From a virus: DNA of 27,554 nucleotides. Positions 1 through 5,773 of this stretch are shown here, in pieces. Positions within the stretch are counted from its first letter, which is position 1. Every line of letters starts with the position of its first letter. The translations under genes and the position numbers were made by a program. The notes under the pieces are model-generated. The model had not been told where the DNA came from. It ran no database searches and was given only the letters and a program-made list of their open reading frames with translations. The stretch is from IMG/VR virus record IMGVR_UViG_3300029899_000001, positions 1 through 27,554 of that record, one strand, 5' to 3'.

Positions 1-221
1 TTCCACTCTGCCCATGAAAGGTAATGGACATACATCTTCATGCCTACAGGATAGTCCTCTGAGTACGTTCCTACAACGGTACATACTTCTGGGTCACGTG
101 TTCTTTTGTTCTCTTGAAAGCGTGTCTCTAGCTGAATAGTAATATTTGTATTTGCTAGTGTTACCTGCTGTTTATGGGTATCATCTCTTGATACTATCAG
201 GTATGGCTTAATTGATTTCAT
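1..221 (-). CDS. hypothetical protein, 3' end outside window
   Basis: Partial minus-strand gene; 73 complete codons are visible before the window edge. It starts at ATG 221-219, 14 bases inside the end of the gene at 208-465, which fits an operon with translational coupling. The product begins MKSIKPYLIVSRDD and shows no signal peptide or membrane segment. The stretch VVGTYSEDYPVGMKMYVHY resembles the beta-barrel of GroES-type co-chaperonins (VVAVG, then VGDxV), which some phages encode, but this is weak pattern similarity and not an identification. The missing C-terminal part would decide it. Confidence 0.6.
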   Translation of the reverse strand, partial: MKSIKPYLIVSRDDTHKQQVTLANTNITIQLETRFQENKRTRDPEVCTVVGTYSEDYPVGMKMYVHYLSWAEW

Positions 222-465
222 CTGTCTCTATGTATGTTATCTGACTTTCTTTAACTTTTGGCAATCCGAATATTACAGCGTAGTTATTAAGAGTTAATAT
301 GGAAATTTCTTTAGCTAACTCAGCTGAATGGTAACCATCTTGCCATGTATTTAAACCATTAGTTTTATAATAGAACATGCTACATCCATCATCTTCATAT
401 TGAAGTATTTCAATTACATACTTTTGTTCTTCCTGTGGTTTTTTAATATCTCGTTTGTCACTCAT
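208..465 (-). CDS. hypothetical protein (85 aa)
   Basis: Not recognised. An 85-residue soluble protein with a charged start (MSDKRDIKKPQEEQKYVIE), aromatic residues in the middle (MFYYK, WQDGYHS) and no signal peptide or membrane segment. It lies 15 bases downstream of the methyltransferase and overlaps the next gene by 14 bases, so it is almost certainly co-transcribed with both. The segment WQDGYHSAELAKEISI looks like a small alpha-beta fold, but no family can be named. Confidence 0.6.
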   Translation of the reverse strand: MSDKRDIKKPQEEQKYVIEILQYEDDGCSMFYYKTNGLNTWQDGYHSAELAKEISILTLNNYAVIFGLPKVKESQITYIETDEIN

Positions 466-480
466 TGTTTTGGGTTTTCT

Positions 481-1305
481 TTATGCTACGAATAGCATAT
501 TTTGTGTATCGTTAATTCTTTTAGTTGCTACTTTAAAATACTCCTCATTCATTTCCATACCTATAAAGCGTCTGTTTAAGTTCTTGCAGGCGACGCCAGT
601 TGTTCCTGAACCCATAAAACAGTCTATAACTAAATCACTTTCTTTTGTAAATAACTTTATAAACCACTCTGGTAATTCTTCAGGAAAAGCAGCACTGTGG
701 CTTTTATTATTACACTCAGTAGCTAAATGGAGAACATTTGTTGGAAATGCCTTATCCCTAGCAACCCAATTAGAAATGTTCTTACCAAAACCGCTTCCAA
801 CTTTAGAATTATCTCGAATTTTGTCTGTTTCACTTAGATTTTTCAATCGAGATTTAGCCCAATCTCCTGTCGAAACCATAACTTCTTCTTGATACATATT
901 AAACTTTTTTTGTTTATTAAATTGAAGCAATCTTTCCCAAGAATCCCTAAATCTATTTGGCCATTTACCAGGAAATGAATTTTTCTTATGCCAGATAAAT
1001 TCCTCCGTCCATAGCCAACTTTGTTTACGCATTGCAATAATCAGTTCCATTACATATATGTCTCGCTCACCATTTGTCACCTTCTCTTTTATATTCAAAA
1101 TAAATGTTCCTGAAGGTTTTATTATTCTAAACAGTTGCTCGGAAATAGGCAAAAACCATTCGTTATATTTTTCAGGTTTAACACCCCCATAAGTTGATTT
1201 TCTTCTATCCCCGTACGGTGGTGATGTCATTATTAAGTCAATACTACCAGTAGGTATTTCCTTCATTAGTTCCAAGCAGTCACCGTTGTATAATCCTTCA
1301 CTCAT
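481..1305 (-). CDS. orphan DNA methyltransferase, beta class (N6_N4_Mtase family)
   Basis: Transfers a methyl group from S-adenosylmethionine to an exocyclic amino group in DNA. The catalytic motif IV is TSPPYG (S28-P-P-Y31) near the N terminus. The SAM-binding motif I is FMGSGTTG (residues 230-237) near the C terminus, followed by FIGMEMNEEYF. The order IV, target-recognition region, then I defines the beta class. SPPY instead of DPPY or NPPY is more usual for N4-cytosine enzymes, so N4mC is slightly favoured over N6mA. The length of 274 residues is typical. No restriction nuclease lies nearby, so it is an orphan, probably protecting phage DNA from host restriction. The product starts MSEGLYNGDCLELM, the usual motif context (NGDCLE) at the N terminus of this family, which supports the start. 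Confidence 0.93.
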   Translation of the reverse strand: MSEGLYNGDCLELMKEIPTGSIDLIMTSPPYGDRRKSTYGGVKPEKYNEWFLPISEQLFRIIKPSGTFILNIKEKVTNGERDIYVMELIIAMRKQSWLWTEEFIWHKKNSFPGKWPNRFRDSWERLLQFNKQKKFNMYQEEVMVSTGDWAKSRLKNLSETDKIRDNSKVGSGFGKNISNWVARDKAFPTNVLHLATECNNKSHSAAFPEELPEWFIKLFTKESDLVIDCFMGSGTTGVACKNLNRRFIGMEMNEEYFKVATKRINDTQNMLFVA

Positions 1306-1371
1306 ATTTTGTTTATCTTTAAAAAAGGCGTTTTCAAGGGTTTAAAGGGCTATTCTCATTAATCAGTTTGA

Positions 1372-2118
1372 TCATAGTAAGGGGGGAGCAATGGTGAATA
1401 AACGAATGTGCAATTCATCATGAAGGCGTTGTATTATACTTCCTGTATTCCTGAAATAGTAAAGACTATTAGAAGAATTGTAAACGCCATTTTTATAATT
1501 GTAAAAACCCTCTATATTGACCCCTGTAAATAGGACCAATCTTTTAGTCTTAGCAACCATATAGCCTAGACTAGTAGCTGACTTCTTATATACCTGTGCG
1601 GTACATCTTGATATGTTTAGCAATCGGGATATACCCGTTATTGAAAGACCTGTGTACTTCCTGGTGTTGTCGTATCTTTTCTCAAAGGTTTTGTAGACTT
1701 TATTCTTCTTACTATACTTTTCAGATACTGACTTATCAATATGGTACTGTTGATCTTTTAAGTTCAGCCCTATTATGGCTGTCTGCAATATTAGCTGTTG
1801 ATTCTCATTGTCTATTGGAATAGGTAAACTGAAAGACCCCTTTTCATAACGGCTTTTAATCTTATCATTACCTAGGCAGCATAGGTTACCACTGTGCTTA
1901 GATAGGAGTCCTTTGGCCTTAAGAAAGATTATGTATCGTGAAAGAGTAGGTACTGGTATATGTAGGATTTTAGACAGCTTTTTTAGGCTGTGATTATAAT
2001 ATACGGAGTTGGTATAGATAGATTTTAGACGCAAAAATACTGACAACTGAGCCATCCACTTATCATCTCTAGCTTCTTTGAGAAGCATAATAGGAAGATT
2101 CAGAGTGTTTTGTGCCAT
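1372..2118 (-). CDS. DNA-binding protein with two helix-turn-helix regions (replication initiator or regulator-like)
   Basis: A 248-residue basic protein. An N-terminal winged-helix-like segment at residues 41-75 contains LSKILHIPVPTLSRYIIFLK. A second HTH-like segment at about 155-185 contains ISRLLNISRCTAQVYKKSA. The duplicated HTH layout and the basic middle (KYSKKNKVYKTFEKRYDN) recall phage and plasmid initiator or regulatory proteins; no exact family is recognised. It is the first gene of the minus-strand group reading into the methyltransferase, and it faces the repressor gene at 2527 across a palindrome-rich 408-base gap. A TATATTTG -7 element at 2130-2137 lies just upstream. Role in replication control or transcription is inferred. 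Confidence 0.75.
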   Translation of the reverse strand: MAQNTLNLPIMLLKEARDDKWMAQLSVFLRLKSIYTNSVYYNHSLKKLSKILHIPVPTLSRYIIFLKAKGLLSKHSGNLCCLGNDKIKSRYEKGSFSLPIPIDNENQQLILQTAIIGLNLKDQQYHIDKSVSEKYSKKNKVYKTFEKRYDNTRKYTGLSITGISRLLNISRCTAQVYKKSATSLGYMVAKTKRLVLFTGVNIEGFYNYKNGVYNSSNSLYYFRNTGSIIQRLHDELHIRLFTIAPPLL

Positions 2119-2129
2119 AAATTATAAGA

Positions 2130-2137
2130 CAAATATA
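2130..2137 (-). promoter_or_regulatory. Bacteroidetes -7 promoter element for the HTH/methyltransferase operon
   Basis: On the minus strand this reads TATATTTG, a perfect TAnnTTTG. It would start RNA about six bases before the ATG at 2118, a nearly leaderless transcript. A TTTG is not visible at the ideal -33 distance, so the call rests on the -7 match and its position. Confidence 0.4.
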
Positions 2138-2482
2138 CATTATAATTACTATTTTAGGTATACTTTTGAAATTTATTTATAAATTATTATCATTTTTTGG
2201 CGTGATTGTTGTATAACTAATGATACGTACAGCTACCATGATGTGCTATTAATGGTTAAGTAACCCTAAATACAAATTTTTTTATTTTACGAGTATATGA
2301 ACTGTAGAGACTTTTCTACGGTATTGTGGAAATATTTCCCACTATTTTAAAATGGTATAATATAAATACCACTTTAAACATCTGTAAACAACTTTTAATA
2401 ATTATTTTTTTGGGAATGATTATTGATTAGTGTAATACATATTGAAGTACTAAAAATTTTATTTTAATTAAAACAATACAAA

Positions 2483-2514
2483 TACTATAATCCTTTATAT
2501 AGTATTGTACTATA
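2483..2514. promoter_or_regulatory. candidate repressor operator: three TACTATA half-sites
   Basis: TACTATA occurs at 2483-2489 and 2508-2514, and inverted as TATAGTA at 2498-2504. The last two form a perfect 7-base inverted repeat with a TTG centre. The cluster ends 12 bases before the start codon of the HigA/XRE-like repressor, exactly where an autoregulatory operator is expected. That the neighbouring repressor binds here is inferred. Confidence 0.5.
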
Positions 2515-2526
2515 GAAACTATTATT

Positions 2527-2847
2527 ATGTCAAGAAGAGAAGTTATTATTAGACGAATGAAATCCATTGATGACACACCAATTCATCCTGGGGACTTATT
2601 GAAAGAATATGCTATGCGAAACGGCCTTACACAGGCACAGATAGCCAGCATGTGTGACTTTAACAGTAGCAATTTTGGACATTATATAACACAGCTAAGA
2701 CGGTGGCCTGAGAAGCTGTTTATAACAGCAGGAAACGTTATTGATTACGACCCAGAAGATTTGATGATACTTGAATACAGGTACTGGAAATTTCAGCGTA
2801 ATAAAACTTCATCAGAAGAATACCGTAAGTCAAATTCAAAAAGATAG
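2527..2847 (+). CDS. HigA/XRE-family HTH repressor
   Basis: A 106-residue DNA-binding protein. The segment at residues 19-41, IHPGDLLKEYAMRNGLTQAQ followed by IAS, matches the HigA-type XRE pattern (HPGE-L-E-F---GLTQ--LA). The recognition helix falls around NSSNFGHYITQLRR (46-59). No HigB-like toxin lies next to it, so a phage transcriptional repressor or immunity-type regulator is more likely than a toxin-antitoxin antidote. It faces the HTH/methyltransferase operon, and the TACTATA operator cluster lies just upstream, consistent with negative autoregulation. The C-terminal 20 residues are basic and probably disordered. Confidence 0.8.
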   Translation: MSRREVIIRRMKSIDDTPIHPGDLLKEYAMRNGLTQAQIASMCDFNSSNFGHYITQLRRWPEKLFITAGNVIDYDPEDLMILEYRYWKFQRNKTSSEEYRKSNSKR

Positions 2848-2857
2848 GCTTGTAACA

Positions 2858-2890
2858 ATACTGAAACATTTAAACATTTGTGTTCAGTAT
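2858..2890. repeat. inverted repeat ATACTGAA/TTCAGTAT
   Basis: Eight-base arms at 2858-2865 and 2883-2890 pair perfectly, and inner ACA/TGT can extend the stem with one bulge. It lies between the repressor gene and the promoter of the next small gene. There is no T-run after it, so an operator is more likely than an intrinsic terminator. Confidence 0.5.
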
Positions 2891-2905
2891 CAATTCTGAT
2901 ATGAT

Positions 2906-2913
2906 TATATTTG
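2906..2913 (+). promoter_or_regulatory. -7 element (TATATTTG) for the gene at 2939
   Basis: A perfect TAnnTTTG match 26 bases upstream of ATG 2939, implying a leader of about 20 bases. The -33 region falls inside the ATACTGAA/TTCAGTAT inverted repeat, so a protein bound there could block transcription. No TTTG is found at the ideal spacing. Confidence 0.4.
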
Positions 2914-2938
2914 ATATGTAATTTAACCCCATAGAAAT

Positions 2939-3148
2939 ATGTATCAGGACGAGCAGGATAGGCAGGACAGTTTAGATTTTAGTAGGTGTCAACGTGAACT
3001 GGCACTAGAGTTAGCAGTAGTTTTATTAAAAGACTCTGGTGAGAAATCCGCACTTAAGGTACTCGGAGTAGCATTAGATTTTGAGAACTACTTAAATGGT
3101 TCTATTCCTAAAGATGCTACTGAAGAAATTAAAAGATTGAATAGGTGA
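2939..3148 (+). CDS. small protein of a local FENYLN paralogue family (69 aa)
   Basis: Not a known family. The product has a polar N terminus (MYQDEQDRQDSLDFSRCQ) and then a mostly helical part ending FENYLNGSIP. The C-terminal half resembles that of the 85-residue protein at 4465-4722 (ALxxAxxxxL, then FENYLNxxI), so the two are probable paralogues on opposite strands. It has its own -7 element and is followed by a good terminator, so it looks like a single-gene unit. Function unknown. Confidence 0.6.
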   Translation: MYQDEQDRQDSLDFSRCQRELALELAVVLLKDSGEKSALKVLGVALDFENYLNGSIPKDATEEIKRLNR

Positions 3149-3176
3149 ACTACTATCCTATCTGATTTAAAACAAG

Positions 3177-3206
3177 AATAGCCCCACTGATAGTAGGGCT
3201 ATTTTA
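3177..3206. terminator. bidirectional intrinsic terminator
   Basis: AATAGCCC (3177-3184) pairs perfectly with GGGCTATT (3196-3203) around an 11-base loop, followed by TTTTAG on the plus strand and CTTGTTTT on the minus strand. It closes the plus-strand gene at 2939-3148 and the minus-strand operon that ends at 3245. Confidence 0.8.
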
Positions 3207-3244
3207 GTTTAGTACTATGGCGAACTTGCCATAATTAAAACTAG

Positions 3245-3529
3245 TTAATTTTCTTTCAACCCCTCGATAACGGTCTTAGTAATACGGGCAGTTTCAAGGT
3301 TCAGAAAACCTATAATTTCATATAGTGAGAACCCACCCTCTTGCTTGCCTATCTCTAGCGTGCCTTCACCTGTTTCCTTTACCTGGTAAACAAATGTTCT
3401 TAACTGTGGCTCAGGGCTTGCGATTGGTGACTCTCCTAAGATGTGTGCTTCTTCTACGTTTTTCATAACTTTTTTCATTTTTTTAATGCTCATTTTATTT
3501 TTAAGGATTTGATATTCAATTTCTGTCAT
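3245..3529 (-). CDS. hypothetical protein (94 aa)
   Basis: Not recognised. The N terminus is lysine-rich (KNKMSIKKMKKVMKNVEE). The middle, ESPIASPEPQLRTFVYQVKE, is proline-containing, and a short alpha-beta tail follows (FSLYEIIGFLNLETARI). No membrane segment. It is the last gene of the minus-strand operon, one base after the stop codon of the glycosyltransferase. The start at 3529 is chosen for this close coupling; internal methionines at residues 13, 18 and 22 are possible alternatives. Confidence 0.6.
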   Translation of the reverse strand: MTEIEYQILKNKMSIKKMKKVMKNVEEAHILGESPIASPEPQLRTFVYQVKETGEGTLEIGKQEGGFSLYEIIGFLNLETARITKTVIEGLKEN

Positions 3530-3530
3530 A

Positions 3531-4475
3531 CTAGTATTTTACAAAGGCTGTGCTATCTTCATCACGAGATGATAAAGACCTGCGTATATCCTGTTCTAGT
3601 TTTATTTTATTACCTGCCCACTGATAAAGGCCATTTAAACCAAGGACAAGATCGGTTGTAGGGTCATACTCATTAAAATTTGCAATATCTCCACGTGTAT
3701 CATACCCCCTTAATTCAGAAGGGCCATGCCAAAAATGCTGAACAGCACCCATGACGTAGCCAATGTTTTCACGTATAACTTCATGTGCATTGTCACCCCA
3801 ATTTTTAATATACTTTGCAAAACCCGGTGTCATACCCTCTTTAATATGTAAAAATGCATCTCCCTTAAAAGAATTTATCATATAGGTATCTCCTGAGCCT
3901 GCAATGCAAACATCTAGCAAACCGCCAATAGCCAGGTAATCTTCTTTCTTAATTGCCCATGCTAAACCTGGATGCCCTGTCTTAATATCTTTAAGTTCAA
4001 TCTCAGGGTCTTGATGAAAGCCACGTTGGTCAAACATATAACATTCTGACTGGCACTTCCAGTTTGACTCATAGGTAGGCAGAATAAACTGTGCCTCTGA
4101 GAACGGCTGTATTACACTATAATGATGTAGGGCATAAACAGTTTCTTCAACCCATCCTTTACGAGTAAAAGAAATATCTGAATCTATCCAAGCACAGTAT
4201 CTTGCTGTAGGTATTTGTTTGAATAGCTGCTCAAAACCTAAATTAAGACCCCGTTCCTTATGCCACAGCTCTGTGTTTGTATGCAACTGCAAATTCATAG
4301 GGTCATTGGGGCTTGTTACCTCAAAAGGTCTTTCTCCAAAGGATATTTCTACAGTAAATAGTTTAGCCCCTGATGCTTCCATGTGTGTTTTAAAATCGCG
4401 ATATAGATTATACCTAGACTTAAATCTTCGGGGGTTAAAAATTACAGTTATTACATAAAGATTGTTATTGCCCAT
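3531..4475 (-). CDS. GT-A fold glycosyltransferase
   Basis: Predicted cytoplasmic sugar transferase of 314 residues. The N terminus LYVITVIFNPRRFKSRYN is the first strand of a GT-A Rossmann-like fold. The metal- and nucleotide-sugar-binding DxD is D98-S-D100 in YCAWIDSDISF. The stretch GHPGLAWAIKKEDYLAIGG, then AGSGDTYM (192-199), resembles the C-terminal acceptor-side motif of galactosyltransferase-like enzymes (GGxDE position). HFWHG (248-252) may complete the metal site. Phage enzymes of this kind glucosylate modified DNA bases, decorate virion proteins or alter host surface glycans; the sequence does not show which. It overlaps the preceding gene by 11 bases and sits fifth after the promoter-proximal small genes. 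Confidence 0.82.
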   Translation of the reverse strand: MGNNNLYVITVIFNPRRFKSRYNLYRDFKTHMEASGAKLFTVEISFGERPFEVTSPNDPMNLQLHTNTELWHKERGLNLGFEQLFKQIPTARYCAWIDSDISFTRKGWVEETVYALHHYSVIQPFSEAQFILPTYESNWKCQSECYMFDQRGFHQDPEIELKDIKTGHPGLAWAIKKEDYLAIGGLLDVCIAGSGDTYMINSFKGDAFLHIKEGMTPGFAKYIKNWGDNAHEVIRENIGYVMGAVQHFWHGPSELRGYDTRGDIANFNEYDPTTDLVLGLNGLYQWAGNKIKLEQDIRRSLSSRDEDSTAFVKY

Positions 4476-4722
4476 CGGCTATTGGTTCGTTTAGGTAGTT
4501 TTCAAAAGCTCTTGATGCAAGGACTATCTGATCAAAAGATCGGGCTGAAAGAACTATCTGATCAAAGGTTACACTTGAATCTAGTTTCAATGCAAATTTA
4601 AGTGCAAAGTTAAGTGCAATTATTCTGTTTTTTGTTCTGTTAAATAGTTCGCTGTTCTCGTCTAAATCTTCCATAATGTAGTTACTTTTTTTTTGGTCCA
4701 TTTGATAATACTGATATGACAA
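4465..4722 (-). CDS. FENYLN-family small protein with internal tandem repeat (85 aa)
   Basis: Paralogue of the protein at 2939-3148 by its C-terminal half (FENYLNEPI). It carries a 10-residue tandem duplication, FDQIVLSARS then FDQIVLASRA, from a 30-bp repeat in the DNA. The following FENYL continues the same periodicity, as if the family grows by adding helical decads. It overlaps the glycosyltransferase start by 11 bases and the miniprotein at 4682-4771 by 41 bases. A start at the internal Met8 (ATG 4701) is possible. Function unknown. Confidence 0.6.
   Translation of the reverse strand: MSYQYYQMDQKKSNYIMEDLDENSELFNRTKNRIIALNFALKFALKLDSSVTFDQIVLSARSFDQIVLASRAFENYLNEPIADGQ
4523..4566. repeat. 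30-bp-period tandem duplication inside a gene
   Basis: ACTATCTGATCAAA occurs at 4523-4536 and again at 4553-4566, exactly 30 bases apart and in frame. It gives the duplicated FDQIVL decad of the protein encoded at 4465-4722. Confidence 0.75.
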
Positions 4723-4771
4723 CTATAATAGATACTATAAGTAGTAGTATGTATATAGCATCTATGGTCAT
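4682..4771 (-). CDS. 29-aa single-pass membrane miniprotein
   Basis: The short frame begins at ATG 4771-4769, overlapping the stop of the upstream gene by 4 bases (ATGA), the hallmark of coupled phage genes. The product is MTIDAIYILLLIVSIIVV followed by ISVLSNGPKKK: a strongly hydrophobic helix of about 18-20 residues and a lysine tail, so N-out/C-in insertion is likely. It overlaps the beginning of the next gene by 41 bases, which weakens the call. Holin-like or regulatory membrane peptides have this form, but no function is assigned. Confidence 0.4.
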   Translation of the reverse strand: MTIDAIYILLLIVSIIVVISVLSNGPKKK

Positions 4772-4968
4772 ATCACTTTGATTGATTTAAATAGTAGCCG
4801 TTCTGGTCCTGATGACATTAAGTTTATTCCTAGTGCTGTTTTTAATGCTTTGACAATAGTTTTCTGTATTTGCTCGTCTGATTCATTAGCGTCAACTTCT
4901 ATCTCTCCTTCTATGTTTGAAAGAGCAGTGTTTGGTATGTTCTTTATTATGAACCTAACGGTAGGCAT
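4768..4968 (-). CDS. hypothetical protein (66 aa)
   Basis: A small soluble alpha-beta protein. It starts MPTVRFIIKNIPNTALSN, followed by an acidic strand (GEIEVDANESDEQ) and a helix (TIVKALKTALGI). Not recognised. It lies 8 bases after the coiled-coil gene at 4977-5195 and overlaps the next miniprotein by 4 bases, so it is part of the minus-strand operon. Confidence 0.6.
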   Translation of the reverse strand: MPTVRFIIKNIPNTALSNIEGEIEVDANESDEQIQKTIVKALKTALGINLMSSGPERLLFKSIKVI

Positions 4969-4976
4969 TGTAGTAG

Positions 4977-5195
4977 TTAATTATGGGCATTGAGAACATC
5001 TAAGTACATGGTGTAAAGCATATCGTAACTATCCATTGATGACCTTGCCATTTTTGTATATTGCTGAAGAAGGTCTTTGTGAAAGTCTAGTTCACTTTCT
5101 AGGTGCTGGATGTCAATTTTTAGTTCTGATACTTCTTCTGTTAGTTCAAGGATTATTTCATCCTTTTCATACGTTGTTACCACTAGCTCTATCAT
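4977..5195 (-). CDS. coiled-coil protein (72 aa)
   Basis: MIELVVTTYEKDEIILELTE opens a heptad-like run (VSELKIDIQHLESELDFHKD, then LLQQYTKM) with hydrophobic residues spaced 3-4 apart, so most of the protein should be one coiled coil, probably a dimer. No catalytic motif and no membrane segment. It lies 6 bases downstream of the first gene of this operon. Phage coiled-coil miniproteins often act as adaptors, but no role can be assigned. Confidence 0.6.
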   Translation of the reverse strand: MIELVVTTYEKDEIILELTEEVSELKIDIQHLESELDFHKDLLQQYTKMARSSMDSYDMLYTMYLDVLNAHN

Positions 5196-5201
5196 ATATA
5201 G

Positions 5202-5417
5202 TTATATTCCCTGACTTGTTAGAAACTCTCCAAAAGGCATAAATTCACGTACTAGTTCATGTCTATACCACTCTTCGAACATTCTAATAATAGTAGCCCT
5301 TACGACTACCTTTAGAATATCTTCTTTGTCAGTCTCTGGCAAATCACCAAGAAGTGTATTCAAAAAATCCTCACTTAATGCGACTGCTTCCTCTTTTGTA
5401 TAATTGATCATATACAT
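5202..5417 (-). CDS. hypothetical helical protein (71 aa), first gene of operon
   Basis: Begins MYMINYTKEEAVALSEDF and is mostly helical and acidic, with an aromatic segment (MFEEWYRHELVREFMPFGEF). Not recognised. A TATATTTG -7 element at 5429-5436 would start RNA about five bases before this ATG, so it is the promoter-proximal gene of the 3245-5417 operon. Met3 (5411) is an alternative start. Confidence 0.6.
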   Translation of the reverse strand: MYMINYTKEEAVALSEDFLNTLLGDLPETDKEDILKVVVRATIIRMFEEWYRHELVREFMPFGEFLTSQGI

Positions 5418-5428
5418 TTATTTATATA

Positions 5429-5436
5429 CAAATATA
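5429..5436 (-). promoter_or_regulatory. -7 promoter element for the glycosyltransferase operon
   Basis: Reads TATATTTG on the minus strand, 11 bases upstream of ATG 5417, predicting a nearly leaderless RNA. No clear TTTG at -33. A GTTAC/GTAAC inverted repeat at 5461-5474 lies a little upstream and could be an operator. Confidence 0.45.
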
Positions 5437-5492
5437 CATAAATATAAGTTTAAATTGTACGTTACTAGTGTAACATTTGTGGTATGTACAAA

Positions 5493-5524
5493 CAAAAAAA
5501 ACCCCGTAGCCGAGACTAAGGGGT
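5493..5524 (-). terminator. intrinsic terminator ending the tRNA-like transcript
   Basis: On the minus strand CCCC-T-TAG pairs with CTA-C-GGGG around a TCTCGG loop, with one T-C mismatch. It is followed by an uninterrupted run of eight T. Good stem plus U-tract; it is the second and stronger of two terminators after the tRNA-like element. Confidence 0.75.
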
Positions 5525-5528
5525 AATA

Positions 5529-5559
5529 TATCCATCAGGATAGCGGAAGTCTAGCTTCC
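5529..5559 (-). ncRNA. two small hairpins between the terminators of the tRNA-like unit
   Basis: TATCC/GGATA with a 4-base loop (5529-5542) and GGAAG/CTTCC with a 5-base loop (5545-5559) follow each other directly. Together with the flanking terminator stems they make four consecutive hairpins downstream of the tRNA-like sequence, more structure than a simple trailer needs. They may be part of one longer structured RNA. Confidence 0.4.
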
Positions 5560-5567
5560 TTTCACCT

Positions 5568-5594
5568 AAAAAGCCCGCCACAAAGGGGCAGGCT
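5568..5594 (-). terminator. first intrinsic terminator downstream of the tRNA-like element
   Basis: On the minus strand AGCCTGCC pairs with GGCGGGCT (8 base pairs, one T-G wobble) around a 7-base loop, then TTTTT if the closing T is counted. It lies 32 bases after the CCA end. Linker bases in between repeat TTTGGTTTG. Confidence 0.7.
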
Positions 5595-5625
5595 AATTAG
5601 AATAAACAAACCAAACAAACCAAAC

Positions 5626-5690
5626 TGGTGGCGTGGACAGTACTCGAACCTATGACCTAACGCTGTAACCAACTTAGGTACCACGCCACC
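5626..5690 (-). tRNA. tRNA-like gene lacking an anticodon arm
   Basis: Read on the minus strand: a 7-bp acceptor stem GGCGTGG (5687-5681) with CCACGCC (5636-5630), positions 8-9 TA, a D-loop-like AGTTGGTTA with G18G19, a variable-loop-like AGGTC, a T-loop TTCGAGT, then discriminator A and an encoded CCA (5628-5626). Between the D-loop and the variable loop the usual 17-base anticodon stem-loop is absent, so the RNA is about 62 bases. Instead CCTAA pairs with TTAGG around a 13-base loop. The T-stem ATAGG/ACTGT has a G-A mismatch at the normally invariant pair next to the loop. Three more upstream bases (5688-5690) can pair with the CCA, making a 10-bp perfect stem. It has its own promoter and terminators, so it is probably expressed. 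It cannot decode a codon. A decayed tRNA or an attachment-site fragment is the alternative. Confidence 0.55.
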
Positions 5691-5741
5691 TAGTATTCGA
5701 TAAACACTAGGTACTCCCATTCACTTACCTTATTGACATAA

Positions 5742-5773
5742 CAAATATACAATACTTATTAATACAATACAAA
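5742..5773 (-). promoter_or_regulatory. promoter of the tRNA-like transcript (TTTG-N20-TATATTTG)
   Basis: On the minus strand TTTG (5773-5770), a 20-base spacer, and TATATTTG (5749-5742): a full match to the Bacteroidetes -33/-7 promoter. RNA should begin near 5735, about 45 bases before the tRNA-like fold. The same spacing and elements occur at 6214-6245. Confidence 0.75.

Larger units (their letters stand above)
2119..2526. promoter_or_regulatory. divergent intergenic control region rich in inverted repeats
   Basis: These 408 very AT-rich bases between a minus-strand HTH gene and a plus-strand repressor gene hold no gene. They contain a run of inverted repeats: GGTTA/TAACC with a 2-base centre (2254-2265), GTAGA/TCTAC (2304-2319), an imperfect GTGGAAATATTTCCCAC (2326-2342), TGGTAT/ATACCA with a 7-base centre (2353-2371), and the TACTATA operator cluster (2483-2514). 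Clustered palindromes between two DNA-binding-protein genes suggest operators. A phage origin is the alternative, given the initiator-like neighbour; no clear iteron array is visible. Confidence 0.5.

Noticed and set aside
455-892. 145-residue plus-strand frame opposite the methyltransferase
   Set aside because: Antisense to conserved motif I and other methyltransferase residues; no start signal.
2527-2847. HigBA toxin-antitoxin module
   Set aside because: The HTH protein is HigA-like, but no HigB-like gene lies on either side; the next gene is of another small family.
5626-5690. ordinary amino-acid-accepting tRNA
   Set aside because: No anticodon stem-loop can be placed; about 62 bases instead of 73 or more, with a mismatch at the conserved pair closing the T-loop. 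Reported as tRNA-like instead.
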